Source: Herpetosiphonaceae bacterium (GTDB lineage: Bacteria > Chloroflexota > Chloroflexia > Chloroflexales > Herpetosiphonaceae). From it: DNA of 64,000 nucleotides. Made by a program: the position numbers and the translations under genes. The notes under the pieces are model-generated. The model was not told where the DNA came from, did no database searches, and saw only the letters and a program-made list of their open reading frames with translations. Positions 27,001 to 34,811 of the stretch are shown piece by piece. Position 1 is the first letter of the stretch. The number at the start of each line of letters is the position of its first letter. Location: assembly GCA_026003835.1 (NCBI GenBank), contig BPHZ01000001.1, positions 504,001-568,000 on the forward strand. The letters run 5' to 3'.

Positions 27001-27609
27001 GGGTTGGAGACAACACGAGAGATCCGTCGGCGCTGGTCTGGCGGGCGTTGGCCGCGAATCATCGCCATGACGGCGAATGCATTATCGAGCGATCGCGAAC
27101 TTTGCCTGGCAGCCGGGATGGATGACTATCTCGCAAAGCCGGTGCGTTTGCTCACGCTGCAGCGGGTGCTTGAACGTGTGGCGTTTGTGGAGGGCATGAG
27201 GTCAGAGTTCCTGCCAGCTACAGCAGATGCTGTTGATCGCTCGATCCTGGAGGAGCTGCGCCGGTTTCAGATCGCGGGTGAGCCGGATCTGATCGCTGAG
27301 CTGATCATGATTTTCATCGTAGAAGCGCCCGCTCAACTTGCGGCTGCACGCCAATCCATCGTACAGGGAGCGAGCGACAACCTGCAGCGCCTGGCGCACA
27401 CGCTCAAGTCCAGTAGCAGCAGCCTTGGAGCCCGGCGCCTGGCAGCGCTCTGCGCCGAGCTTGAGCAAAAGGCTCGCAGTGAGGCGCTTGATAGTGCAGT
27501 GCCCCTGCTGGAGCGCGTAGAGCAGGAGTTCGAGCGCGTTCGTCGGGAGCTGGAGAACGAGCTTTCCGCTTCTACCAGGCCTATCAAGGAGCGAGATGAT
27601 GAGCGTTAG
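24061..27609 (+). CDS. hybrid sensor histidine kinase (Cache-HAMP-PAS-HisKA-HATPase-REC-REC-HPt)
   Basis: 1182 aa from ATG 24061; GTG 24043 is possible, and a stop at 24040 bars anything earlier. Order: helix 1 (about 10-32), Cache-like sensor with 'DAFLVDGNYQFITQP', helix 2 (about 302-325), HAMP, PAS ('FRSIIESASDGIIIVNDAYDIVGWNRAAERLFGYQEQEV'), HisKA with 'MSHEIRTPMNAIIGM', HATPase with 'NLLSNAVKFTERGEI' and 'DTGIGIP', then two receivers with Asp in 'AIFDLHMPEIDG' and 'VLMDVQMPELDG', and an HPt domain with His in 'RLAHTLKSSSSSLGARRLA'. A complete internal phosphorelay. It overlaps the next gene, its probable output partner. Confidence 0.9.
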   Translation: MLRLRNLGLVPKLALTFVAFAAVLLTGVGLLAYNGGRQSLREATISRLLSQAIEKEETLQDWLRDRLIDLEIRASSPRLISRLEIINTNTAAPDSQGMRTLQSNLVQQLRLLMHGDQHFVQVAVLHPESGLPIAATHPAEARAFDPNQPFFRYGKDRPYLQNPYYSSDLQRPVMVAAGPIRSADGRLLGVIVGEINLETIQQIVSRRSNLHQTDDAFLVDGNYQFITQPRFIQQPVILQSAAVSQAVKQCLTQESGVMSALDYRNVPVITIYRWLAEHKLCLVIKIDEAEALAPALSFGKTIMMVSILTLLFASSLSIWLARSITRPVLTLQEGASRFGQGQLDIRLPEDRGDELGLLARAFNAMAAAIAGNEAALRRHALDLEQRVAERTTELRESELRFRSIIESASDGIIIVNDAYDIVGWNRAAERLFGYQEQEVRGQPLAILMPQRYRLSFLQGLQRFKDTGDVSPSGHPIEMYGLRRDGDEFPAEISIASWQTSEGIFFSGIVRDISQRRQAEEALKQAKEAAESASRAKSNFLTTMSHEIRTPMNAIIGMADLLLGTELSPEQHDFVETIRRSGDSLLAIIHDILDFSKIEAEKLELDHVPFDLRECVEGSLDFLAAAAAEKDLDLTCIIEEQTPTAVIGDVVRLRQILVNLLSNAVKFTERGEIVVSVSSTPIHDKSCELLFSVRDTGIGIPAGYLQRLFQPFSQVDASTTRRYGGTGLGLAISKRLAELMGGGMWIESQVGSGTTVFFTVHAVFAPPLLHSYLDAEQPQLRGKRLLIVDDNATNREVLSRQVRFWGMLPEDTASPREALEWIRAGEPYDLAIFDLHMPEIDGLMLVEEVRRYVPAASLPIILLASRGRYESKTGDFEIAAFLVKPIKAAQLYSVLMASLSEMPGEVREAVEPEYDPLLAERLPLRILIAEDSIVNQKVTLKLLSRLGYRADVADNGLKVLEALERQMYDVVLMDVQMPELDGLETTREIRRRWSGGRWPRIIAMTANALSSDRELCLAAGMDDYLAKPVRLLTLQRVLERVAFVEGMRSEFLPATADAVDRSILEELRRFQIAGEPDLIAELIMIFIVEAPAQLAAARQSIVQGASDNLQRLAHTLKSSSSSLGARRLAALCAELEQKARSEALDSAVPLLERVEQEFERVRRELENELSASTRPIKERDDER

Positions 27610-28762
27610 CTCTTCCAAACGCATTCTTGTCGTCGATGATGACCGGTTGCTCGCGGAGATGATCAGTAAAATCCTCGCCTATGCCGGCTACGAGGTTACA
27701 ATCGTCACGACAGCCGAAGAGGCCTATGATCTTGCGCTCCGCGAGCCTCCTGCGCTCCTGATGACCGATATTCTCCTGCCCGGTATCGATGGCTATACAC
27801 TTTCCAGGCGTCTGCGGCAGGATCAGGCGTTGCGACAGCTGCCGATCCTGATCGTTACCGGCCAGTACGATGTTTCCGATAAGATTGCCGGTTATGAGGT
27901 CGCCGCAGATGGGTTTCTGATCAAACCCTTCCAGCCGCTTGATCTCCTCAAGCGTGTGGACGATATGCTGGCGCCTGCACACCAGCGGGATCGCTATGAA
28001 GAGCATTCGGCACATCAGGGGCGGCTCATCGCTGTGCTAGGTGCGAAGGGCGGCGTCGGTGCAACAACGATCGCAAGCAATCTGGCGGTGCTGCTGCGGA
28101 TGCACACCGGTGGGCAGATCATTTTGTGCGACGCCGATCTGTACGGGGGTGATGCCGGCCTTTACCTCAATGTCACGTCGAGCCGCACGCTCGTCTCGCT
28201 TGCCCATGCCGCCGAGGAGCTTTCTCCATCTGCAGTTATTCCATTCCTGGTGCCACATCCTTCCGGTATTCAGATCCTCGTAGGCCCGGCTTGCTGGGAA
28301 GATATCAGCTTGGTGACATCCGGCTGGTTACAGCAAGTGCTTGTGTCGCTCACCAATCTCTCTGACTATGTTCTTGTCGATTGCCAGTCGTGGTATGATG
28401 AACGGACGCTGGCCGCTCTCAGGCAGGCGGATGTCGTTATGCTTATCGTCACCCCGGAGATCGGCCCGCTGAAAAACCTGAGCCTTTTTCTGCAGAGAGC
28501 GCCGGATCTGGGGCTCTCGCCCGATCGGATCCATCTTGTGCTTAACCACACGAACGCTGATACGGGCATCGATAGCAAGACAATTGAGCATACGCTGCGC
28601 CGTACGATCGATCTGTTCGTCTTTAGCGGCGGCAGAGCGGTTGTATCCAGCACCAACCGCGGCGTGCCCCTGGTGCTTGAGCAGCCGGCGCACCCATTCG
28701 CACAACAGATGGAGCAGATCGCTGCTTATGTGATTGCTGCTGCGTCAGACGTTAAGCGGTAG
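27596..28762 (+). CDS. receiver domain fused to CpaE/TadZ-like MinD-family ATPase
   Basis: 388 aa. Residues about 8-122 are a receiver domain ('ILVVDDDRLLAEMI', phospho-Asp in 'LLMTDILLPGIDGYTL', Lys in 'FLIKPF'). From about 142 on it is a ParA/MinD-like ATPase with the deviant P-loop AKGGVGATTIASNLA, where Ala replaces the usual Lys, typical of CpaE/TadZ. 'VLVDCQSW' and 'VVMLIVTPEIGPLKNLSLFL' follow. CpaE/TadZ proteins place type IV (Tad) pili at the cell pole. The start overlaps the end of the hybrid kinase by 14 nt, so the kinase's HPt may phosphorylate this receiver. No pilus genes are nearby. Confidence 0.85.
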   Translation: MMSVSSSKRILVVDDDRLLAEMISKILAYAGYEVTIVTTAEEAYDLALREPPALLMTDILLPGIDGYTLSRRLRQDQALRQLPILIVTGQYDVSDKIAGYEVAADGFLIKPFQPLDLLKRVDDMLAPAHQRDRYEEHSAHQGRLIAVLGAKGGVGATTIASNLAVLLRMHTGGQIILCDADLYGGDAGLYLNVTSSRTLVSLAHAAEELSPSAVIPFLVPHPSGIQILVGPACWEDISLVTSGWLQQVLVSLTNLSDYVLVDCQSWYDERTLAALRQADVVMLIVTPEIGPLKNLSLFLQRAPDLGLSPDRIHLVLNHTNADTGIDSKTIEHTLRRTIDLFVFSGGRAVVSSTNRGVPLVLEQPAHPFAQQMEQIAAYVIAAASDVKR

Positions 28763-28811
28763 CCGTCATTCGCAGGCAGCACAAAAAATTGAGAGTATAT
28801 GGAGCGCACTG

Positions 28812-29642
28812 ATGATCTTGCACACCGATTCTTCTCATTCCTGGCTGCGCGGGCTAGGCACGCTACTTCTGGATATCGATGGTGTGCTGCACCGCAGCTG
28901 GGTTCCACTCCCCGGTGCTGTGGAGCTACCCGCTGCTCTCACGCGCCTTGGTATCCGCTATATGTGCGTGACGAACAATGCGACGCGCACCCCCGATCAG
29001 GTCAGCAAGGAGCTGCATGCAATCGGAATTCCTATCCCTGCAAGCCAAATTATGACTTCGGCGTTAGCGACTGCCCATGAGCTTCGCAAGCGTGCCACGC
29101 GCGGAACGCGCGTTTACACAGTTGGGATGCGTGGGCTCCATGAGGCTATCTTCGGCGACGGCTACTTTGTGCTCGACACGTACCGGCCGGAGTACGTTGT
29201 CGTTGGAGCGGATTTCGAGCTAGTCTATGAAAAGCTGCGGGTTGCCTGTCTGGCGATCAGAGCCGGGGCGCGCTTTATCGGCACGAACCCTGATAAGACC
29301 TTTCCGACTGAGGAAGGGCTCATTCCCGGCTGCGGGGCGATCCTGGCTGCGCTTGAGGCGGCGACAGGTATCACTCCTGAGATCATCGGCAAGCCAAAGC
29401 CAGCGCTTTTTCACGCCGCGTTGGAGCAGCTCGGCGTATCGCCGGAGGCGGCGGCTATGGTCGGCGATCGCCTGGATACCGATATCGCCGGTGGGCATGC
29501 GGCGGGCCTGCGCACGATCTTCGTCGGTACCGGCGTCGATACGATCGATGATGCCCGTCTCTTTCCCTCGCAGCCCGATCTTGTCGTGGTTGATCTTGGC
29601 GAGCTGATCCATCTGCTTCAAGATGCGCGGGCGCATTCATAA
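28812..29642 (+). CDS. HAD-IIA family sugar phosphatase, NagD-like
   Basis: 276 aa; GGAGCG precedes ATG 28812. A cytoplasmic phosphatase with all HAD motifs: nucleophile pair 'LLLDIDGVLHRS', motif II 'CVTNNATR', lysine motif 'IIGKPKPALFHAAL' and 'MVGDRLDTDIAGGHAAGLRTIFV'. The type IIA cap lies between. Likely substrates are sugar or nucleotide monophosphates; p-nitrophenylphosphatase or 2-phosphoglycolate phosphatase are other options. Next to sugar-related genes. Confidence 0.87.
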   Translation: MILHTDSSHSWLRGLGTLLLDIDGVLHRSWVPLPGAVELPAALTRLGIRYMCVTNNATRTPDQVSKELHAIGIPIPASQIMTSALATAHELRKRATRGTRVYTVGMRGLHEAIFGDGYFVLDTYRPEYVVVGADFELVYEKLRVACLAIRAGARFIGTNPDKTFPTEEGLIPGCGAILAALEAATGITPEIIGKPKPALFHAALEQLGVSPEAAAMVGDRLDTDIAGGHAAGLRTIFVGTGVDTIDDARLFPSQPDLVVVDLGELIHLLQDARAHS

Positions 29643-29661
29643 ATATAGAGTGAGTACACTT

Positions 29662-30699
29662 ATGGCAACAATCAACCATTCCAGCTCTGTCCTCGCCGAT
29701 GCCACGACGCGTACAGGTCCCTGCGTCGGAGTGGTGATCGTCTCATACAATACCCGCGAGCTGCTGCGCCGCTGCCTGGCAAGCCTGGAGCATGCCACGC
29801 TACCGCTGCGCGCCATCGTCGTCGACAATGGCTCCGTCGATGGGAGCGCGGCAATGGTAGCGCGCGATTTCCCCGCAGTGGAGCTGATCGTCTGCGCCAG
29901 GAATGCTGGTTTCGCCGGCGCAAACAATATTGCGCTGCGCCGTCTTGGCTTTGGCGAAGAGCCCTTGCGAGGGCGCGACGGCGCGATGCCGCCTGACTAT
30001 GTGCTGCTGCTTAATCCTGATGCGGAGCTGCTGCCGGGAGCGCTGGAGATCCTTGTCAATTTTCTGGAGCAGCATCCTCGTGTGGCTGTGGCGGCGCCCC
30101 GGCTGCGTTACCCCGATGGCAGCTACCAGACGGCGGCCTTTCGCTTCCCGACGCTCCTTATGAGCCTCTTCGACATGTTTCCTCCCCGTGGGCCGCTGCT
30201 GGGCAGGCTCTATACTTCACCTCTCAATGGGCGGTATCCGCAGGATGGCGGTCACGAGCCGTTCCCCATCGATCATCCGCTCGGTGCGGCAATGCTGATT
30301 CGAAAGAAGGCTCTTTGTCAGGTTGGTCTGCTCGATGAGCGCTATTGGATGTATGTGGAGGAAGTGGACTGGTGCTACCGTATCAAGCGCGCTGGATGGG
30401 CGATCTGGCAGGTTCCTGCGGCTGAGGTTATCCACGTCGGCGGGGCTAGCTCCAGCCAGTTCCGGGCACGCTCCTTCCTGGCGCTCCAGCGCAGCAGGCT
30501 CCAGTTCTTCCGCCACTTCTACGGGCAGCGCTTCATCAGCTGGCATATGCGTATTCTGCGCCTTGCTGCACTGCGCACGCTCTTGGGTTGCTCGATCGCG
30601 CTGCTGCGTGGCGCCGCCGATGACTGCCTGAAAGAGCGCATGCTTGCTGCAGGGGAGCTGCTGTATATGGTGCGAGATACAAGGACGCCCGGAACTTAA
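29662..30699 (+). CDS. GT2 family glycosyltransferase (rhamnosyltransferase-like)
   Basis: 345 aa. It transfers a sugar from a nucleotide donor during surface polysaccharide assembly. The GT-A fold shows 'CVGVVIVSYNTRELLRRCLASLE', 'AIVVDNGSVDGSAAMV', 'NAGFAGANNIALRR', 'YVLLLNPDAELLPGALEIL' and 'ERYWMYVEEVDWCYRIKRAGWAI', the WbbL-like pattern. A C-terminal segment (about 255-340) is basic and amphipathic, suggesting membrane association. ATG 29662 is chosen because homology starts after it. Linked with the HAD gene 19 nt upstream. Confidence 0.88.
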   Translation: MATINHSSSVLADATTRTGPCVGVVIVSYNTRELLRRCLASLEHATLPLRAIVVDNGSVDGSAAMVARDFPAVELIVCARNAGFAGANNIALRRLGFGEEPLRGRDGAMPPDYVLLLNPDAELLPGALEILVNFLEQHPRVAVAAPRLRYPDGSYQTAAFRFPTLLMSLFDMFPPRGPLLGRLYTSPLNGRYPQDGGHEPFPIDHPLGAAMLIRKKALCQVGLLDERYWMYVEEVDWCYRIKRAGWAIWQVPAAEVIHVGGASSSQFRARSFLALQRSRLQFFRHFYGQRFISWHMRILRLAALRTLLGCSIALLRGAADDCLKERMLAAGELLYMVRDTRTPGT

Positions 30700-30746
30700 A
30701 CCGCTTGCCTGCCCCTGGGCGCTTCCTGGAGTCAAGGAGTATTGGG

Positions 30747-31505
30747 ATGCCCACACCTATTGCCCTTCAGCTCTATACGCTGCGTAATGCGCTCGCCAGG
30801 GATTTTGCCGGCACGATCAGGCGGGTAGCAGCGATGGGCTATCTGGGCGTCGAGACGATTAACGTCCAGGGCGTAGCCCCAGATGCCGCTGCCAGTCTCT
30901 TCGAGGCGCTTGACCTGCGCGTACCCAGCGCCCATCTGCCCCTACCAGCCGGCAAACAGGCGGCTGAGGTCATTCGGACTGCCAGCGCGCTCGGCTGCGA
31001 TAGGATCGTTTCAACCCTTGGTAGGGAGTTCTTCAGCTCGCTCGACCGGATCAGGCGGACATGTGAGCTTTTCAACCAGGCGGTAGAAGTGGCTGAGACC
31101 AACGGCTTTGGCTTTGCCGTCCACAACCACTGGTGGGAATTCCAACAGGTTGAGGGTCGCGCTGTCTACCAGGTACTCCTGGAAGAGCTGGATCCCCGCG
31201 TTGTCTTCGAGATCGATATCTACTGGGTCAAGACCGCTGGTCATGATCCGGCAGCAGTGCTGCGGCAGCTCGGCGCGCGAGCGCCGCTGGTGCATGTCAA
31301 AGATGGGCCAGCGGTGCAGGATGCGCCGATGGTGGCTATCGGCCAGGGCAGCCTGGATATCCCGGCGGCCATCGCCGCAGCCGAGGACGCTGCCGAGTGG
31401 CTGATTGTGGAGTTGGATCATTGTGCGACTGATATATTCGAGGCGGTTGAGCGCAGCTATGCCTACCTGGTAGAGAGGGGGTTGGCTCGTGGACGCGAGC
31501 GTTAA
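30747..31505 (+). CDS. sugar phosphate isomerase/epimerase (AP endonuclease 2-like TIM barrel)
   Basis: 252 aa; AAGGAG lies 7 nt before ATG 30747. Xylose-isomerase-like TIM barrel: 'IALQLYTLRNALARDFAGTIRRVAAMGYLGVETI', 'FAVHNHWWEF', 'VVFEIDIYWVKTAGHDPAAVL', 'LVHVKDGP' and 'IVELDHC', giving the His, Glu/Asp metal ligands of the family. It ends overlapping the Gfo/Idh gene by 17 nt. Such pairs commonly act on inositol or rare sugars, isomerising the product of the dehydrogenase. Confidence 0.88.
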   Translation: MPTPIALQLYTLRNALARDFAGTIRRVAAMGYLGVETINVQGVAPDAAASLFEALDLRVPSAHLPLPAGKQAAEVIRTASALGCDRIVSTLGREFFSSLDRIRRTCELFNQAVEVAETNGFGFAVHNHWWEFQQVEGRAVYQVLLEELDPRVVFEIDIYWVKTAGHDPAAVLRQLGARAPLVHVKDGPAVQDAPMVAIGQGSLDIPAAIAAAEDAAEWLIVELDHCATDIFEAVERSYAYLVERGLARGRER

Positions 31506-32592
31506 CATTGGCCTCATCGGCTGCGGCAAGATCAGCAGCCAGTATTTGGAAAGCTGCTCCCGGTTTCCGATCCTTCGCATCGGAGCCTGCGCCGATCTCG
31601 ACGAGCGGCGTGCTGCTGAGAAGGCTGCGGAGTTCGGCGTCCCCCGCGCCTGCCCGGTCGCCGATCTGTTGCAAGACCCTGAGATCGATCTGGTGGTCAA
31701 TCTCACGGTGCCCAAAGTCCACGCGGAGGTTAGCCTGGCGGCAATCGAGGCCGGCAAGCACGTCTACTCAGAGAAGCCGCTGGCGATCACCGAAGAGGAT
31801 GCCAGGCGTATCCTTGCCGCCGCTGCTGCCCATGGCGTGCGGGTCGGCTGTGCCCCGGCGACCCATCTCGGAGGTGGATATCAGATGGTGAGGCGGCTGA
31901 TTGACAGTGGAGCAATCGGCATCCCCGTGGCAGCCACGGCGTTTATGATGAACCGTGGCCCGGAGTCCTGGCATCCCAACCCCTCCTTCTACTATCAGGT
32001 CGGCGGTGGCCCGCTCCTCGATATGGGCCCGTACTATATCACGGCGCTAGTCAGCCTGTTGGGGCCGGTCAGGCGCGTGACAGGGCTGACCCGCGCCTCG
32101 TTCCCGGAGCGTATCGCGACCAGCGCCGAGTTGTATGGGCTGCGCATTCCAGTGGAGGTTGCTACACACGCTGTCGGCCTGCTGGAGTTTAGCAGCGGCG
32201 TCATTGCAACTCTGATCACCAGTTTCGACATCTGGGCGCACTCGCTGCCGCGTATCGAAATCTACGGCTCGGAGGGCTCGATCACTGCCCCGGACCCAAA
32301 CATCTTCGGTGGACCAGTGCGGCTTTACCGCTCGGCTGAGATGACCTGGCAGGAGGTGCCGCTCAGCCATAGCCCAAATGTCGGCCGAGGCATTGGCGTG
32401 GCCGATCTCGCGGCAGCGGTGCTTGGACAGCAGCCCTGCCGCATTGGCGGCGACCTGGCGTACCATGTTCTGGAGATTATGCTGGCGATCGAGGAGGCGG
32501 CGCGAACCGAAAGGCATATCTTGCTCCGCAGCACCTGCGAGCGACCCGCGCCGCTCCCGCCTGGCGTACCAGAAGCACAGCTCAATGTCTGA
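31489..32592 (+). CDS. Gfo/Idh/MocA family oxidoreductase
   Basis: 367 aa, GTG start inside the end of the upstream isomerase gene. NAD(P)-dependent sugar or inositol dehydrogenase. The Rossmann motif 'IGLIGCGKISSQYLESC' is at the N-terminus, then 'DLVVNLTVPKVHAEVSLAAIEAGKHVYSEKPLAITEEDA' with the conserved EKP lysine, and a C-terminal alpha/beta domain with 'GGGPLLDMGPYYITALVSLLGPV' (DxGxY-type motif). The overlap implies coupled translation with the isomerase. Confidence 0.9.
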   Translation: MDASVNIGLIGCGKISSQYLESCSRFPILRIGACADLDERRAAEKAAEFGVPRACPVADLLQDPEIDLVVNLTVPKVHAEVSLAAIEAGKHVYSEKPLAITEEDARRILAAAAAHGVRVGCAPATHLGGGYQMVRRLIDSGAIGIPVAATAFMMNRGPESWHPNPSFYYQVGGGPLLDMGPYYITALVSLLGPVRRVTGLTRASFPERIATSAELYGLRIPVEVATHAVGLLEFSSGVIATLITSFDIWAHSLPRIEIYGSEGSITAPDPNIFGGPVRLYRSAEMTWQEVPLSHSPNVGRGIGVADLAAAVLGQQPCRIGGDLAYHVLEIMLAIEEAARTERHILLRSTCERPAPLPPGVPEAQLNV

Positions 32593-32832
32593 TGGCCTTC
32601 GTGTGTGCCTGCTGATGGCTCTCTTGCCCCTCGTGGGCCGGTAGGCTGCCTGCTGCTCACGTTCAGTTGATTGCCCATCCCATGCGAAGAAGACTGCAGC
32701 TGCAGCATATGTCGCACGATGTGTATGAGTTCGAGCTGGAGGCCGGCTCTGCCCTGGTGTTCATGGTTGACAAGATCCGGGCGAGCGGGGATGATCGCTG
32801 TGGCGTCTCAGGATCGTATGGAGGCATGATCG

Positions 32833-33780
32833 ATGCGGATTCGTGTGCAAGTCCCCGCAAGTTCGGCCAATCTTGGCTGTGGCTTTGATGTTTTTGGCCT
32901 GGCGCTTGCCCGCTACAGCGCGTTTGTTTTTGATACCGATCTCGACTCCGGACCGCCGTTGCGGACGGCTGGTATCGACGCGGCGGCGTTGCAGACTGAA
33001 GGATGTCGTCTGGTGTATAAGGCTGTGGAGGCATATGAGGTTGCCTGCGGGCTGCGTGTTCCTCCATTTCGCCTGGAGGTCCAGAGTGGTATCCCTGTTG
33101 GGCGAGGATTGGGGAGCAGCGCGGCGGCGATTATCGGTGGTCTCCTTGGCGCAGATGCCCTCGTTCGTGGAGCCGCACAGTCGCTGTCTTGTGAGACGGA
33201 GCAGCGGCGGCGGCTCCTGGAGCTTGCCTGCCGGCTTGAGGGGCACGCCGATAATATCGCCGCTGCTCTCTGCGGCGGCCTGGTTGTGGCGATCGCCCAG
33301 GCCGCCCGTGAGTCCTATCCGGTGGTGATCCCGCTGCCTACGCCTGGCGATCTGGTCGCAGTGGTGTTTCTCCCCGGCCTGCCGCTTAGTACAGCCGCCG
33401 CTCGCGCGATCCTGCCCGCCCAGGTGCCTCTGGGAGATGCAGTCCATAATACGGCGCGAGCTGCCCTGTTTGTCTCGATTTTCGCTGCTCCCCAGGGACG
33501 ATTACATCTTCTTTCCGAAGCGATGAACGATCGCCTGCACCAGCCGTACAGAGTTGAACTGCTGCCTCATCTGCCGGACTTCATCCGCAGCGCTGAGGAG
33601 GCCGGTGCCTACGGGGCGGCTCTGAGCGGAGCCGGCCCAAGCATCCTGGCACTCTGCCCCCGCGAACGGGCTGAGGCAGTGCGGGTGGCGCTGGAAAGCG
33701 CCAGCGTAAGCCATGAGGTGCCCGGCAGCGCGGAGATGCTGGAGATTGCCACAGAGGGTGCAGTCGTCGAATACCTTTGA
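32833..33780 (+). CDS. thrB: homoserine kinase
   Basis: 315 aa; GGAGG precedes ATG 32833. GHMP kinase that phosphorylates homoserine on the way to threonine. N-terminal 'VQVPASSANLGCGFDVFGLAL', the ATP loop 'IPVGRGLGSSAAAIIGGLLGAD', 'GHADNIAAALCGGL' and 'AGAYGAALSGAGPSILALC' define the family. Other threonine genes are not adjacent; it is followed head-on by the cyclase-family gene after 6 nt. Confidence 0.94.
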   Translation: MRIRVQVPASSANLGCGFDVFGLALARYSAFVFDTDLDSGPPLRTAGIDAAALQTEGCRLVYKAVEAYEVACGLRVPPFRLEVQSGIPVGRGLGSSAAAIIGGLLGADALVRGAAQSLSCETEQRRRLLELACRLEGHADNIAAALCGGLVVAIAQAARESYPVVIPLPTPGDLVAVVFLPGLPLSTAAARAILPAQVPLGDAVHNTARAALFVSIFAAPQGRLHLLSEAMNDRLHQPYRVELLPHLPDFIRSAEEAGAYGAALSGAGPSILALCPRERAEAVRVALESASVSHEVPGSAEMLEIATEGAVVEYL

Positions 33781-33786
33781 GAAGCG

Positions 33787-34617
33787 CTACCAGACGGCCA
33801 TGACCCGACATGGACCACCCGAGCCGCTGGCTACCTTTGGCGCTCCAACGAACAGCGTGGCGCCGCTTGGCGGAATGGCATTAAGATGCGCCAGGTTTTC
33901 CAGCCCCCAGCGGTTTGTGGAGAGCAGTTTAAAATGGACTGAGAAGGTCGTCGATGGGCCATGGTCGAGGCTTAGCGTATCCACCCCGATGCCGGCGATG
34001 TTCCGCTCGGCCAGGAGAAACTCGATGGCTTCTGTGCCAAAACCGGGAAAATGCATCACGCCGCCGCTGTCCGCGTTGCGGTAGGCCTCCTCAGAGACGA
34101 TCCGAGTGCCCCAGTTAGTGGACATAAGCACGGCTGCGTTGTCAGGAATGCGCCCATGCCTGCTTTCCCAGGCCAGAATATCATCGGGCAGCACCACCAT
34201 ATCCGGATCCTTTGCTGCCCGCTCGCTGAGGTCGAGCACAACCGCCGGCACGATCAGCGACTCCGGCCTGATCTGGTCGACGAAGATGCCATCAGGGGCG
34301 AAGTGGATCGGGGCATCCATGTGGGTGCCGACGTGTTCCCAGGTTGTGATAATGTTACCGTAGTAGCCATTCCTTTGATGGGAGACAAATTGCTCGATCT
34401 TGAATTTCGGCGCGCCTGGGAAGACCGGCATTCCTGGCCCCAGCACGTGGGTGAGATCCATCACGTTGCTGAAGTGCGTTGGCCTCACCGGGGCAGCCCC
34501 CGCCGGCGACATCGCCAGCGCAGCCGCCGCCCCCGCTGCGCCCAGCCCAAGCTTGAAGAGATTTCGCCGGCTAAGCGAGCGATCGTGCAAGGCTGCGAGC
34601 GTTTCGGGTGGACACAT
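33787..34617 (-). CDS. exported cyclase-family metal-dependent hydrolase (KynB-like)
   Basis: 276 aa. A twin-arginine signal (LSRRNLFKLGLGAAGAAAALAMSPAGA, about residues 15-41) directs folded export. The mature part is the cyclase/kynurenine-formamidase fold with the metal motif HxxxHxDxPxH in 'WEHVGTHMDAPIHF', and 'VLDLSERAAKDP', 'ILAWESRHGRIPDNAAVLMSTNWG'. Family members hydrolyse N-formylkynurenine, isatin or similar amides. KynB itself is cytoplasmic and smaller, so the exact substrate is open. Minus strand; divergent from the MGT glycosyltransferase with a 194-nt gap. Confidence 0.85.
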   Translation of the reverse strand: MCPPETLAALHDRSLSRRNLFKLGLGAAGAAAALAMSPAGAAPVRPTHFSNVMDLTHVLGPGMPVFPGAPKFKIEQFVSHQRNGYYGNIITTWEHVGTHMDAPIHFAPDGIFVDQIRPESLIVPAVVLDLSERAAKDPDMVVLPDDILAWESRHGRIPDNAAVLMSTNWGTRIVSEEAYRNADSGGVMHFPGFGTEAIEFLLAERNIAGIGVDTLSLDHGPSTTFSVHFKLLSTNRWGLENLAHLNAIPPSGATLFVGAPKVASGSGGPCRVMAVW

Positions 34618-34811
34618 ACAGCCCTCCTTTCCATTGAGTAGGTGTGGATAAGGATCGACCTGGCAACAAAGGCGCGAGGTATCATAATCATACGTCCGGT
34701 GTCAAGTGTTTGGGATATGGATCGACTCTAACACTCAGGTTCGGCTCCGGCCTTGATAACGAATCAGCCCGGTGCGTCGAGAGACGGGGCTCAACGATGG
34801 AGGGAGAGACA

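Noticed and set aside
32593..32832. Short frame at 32667-32888 before thrB
   Set aside because: No ribosome site and it overlaps the thrB start in another frame; no family recognised.
34051..34641. 196-codon plus-strand frame opposite the cyclase-family gene
   Set aside because: The minus-strand gene has a Tat signal and family motifs; the plus frame has none.
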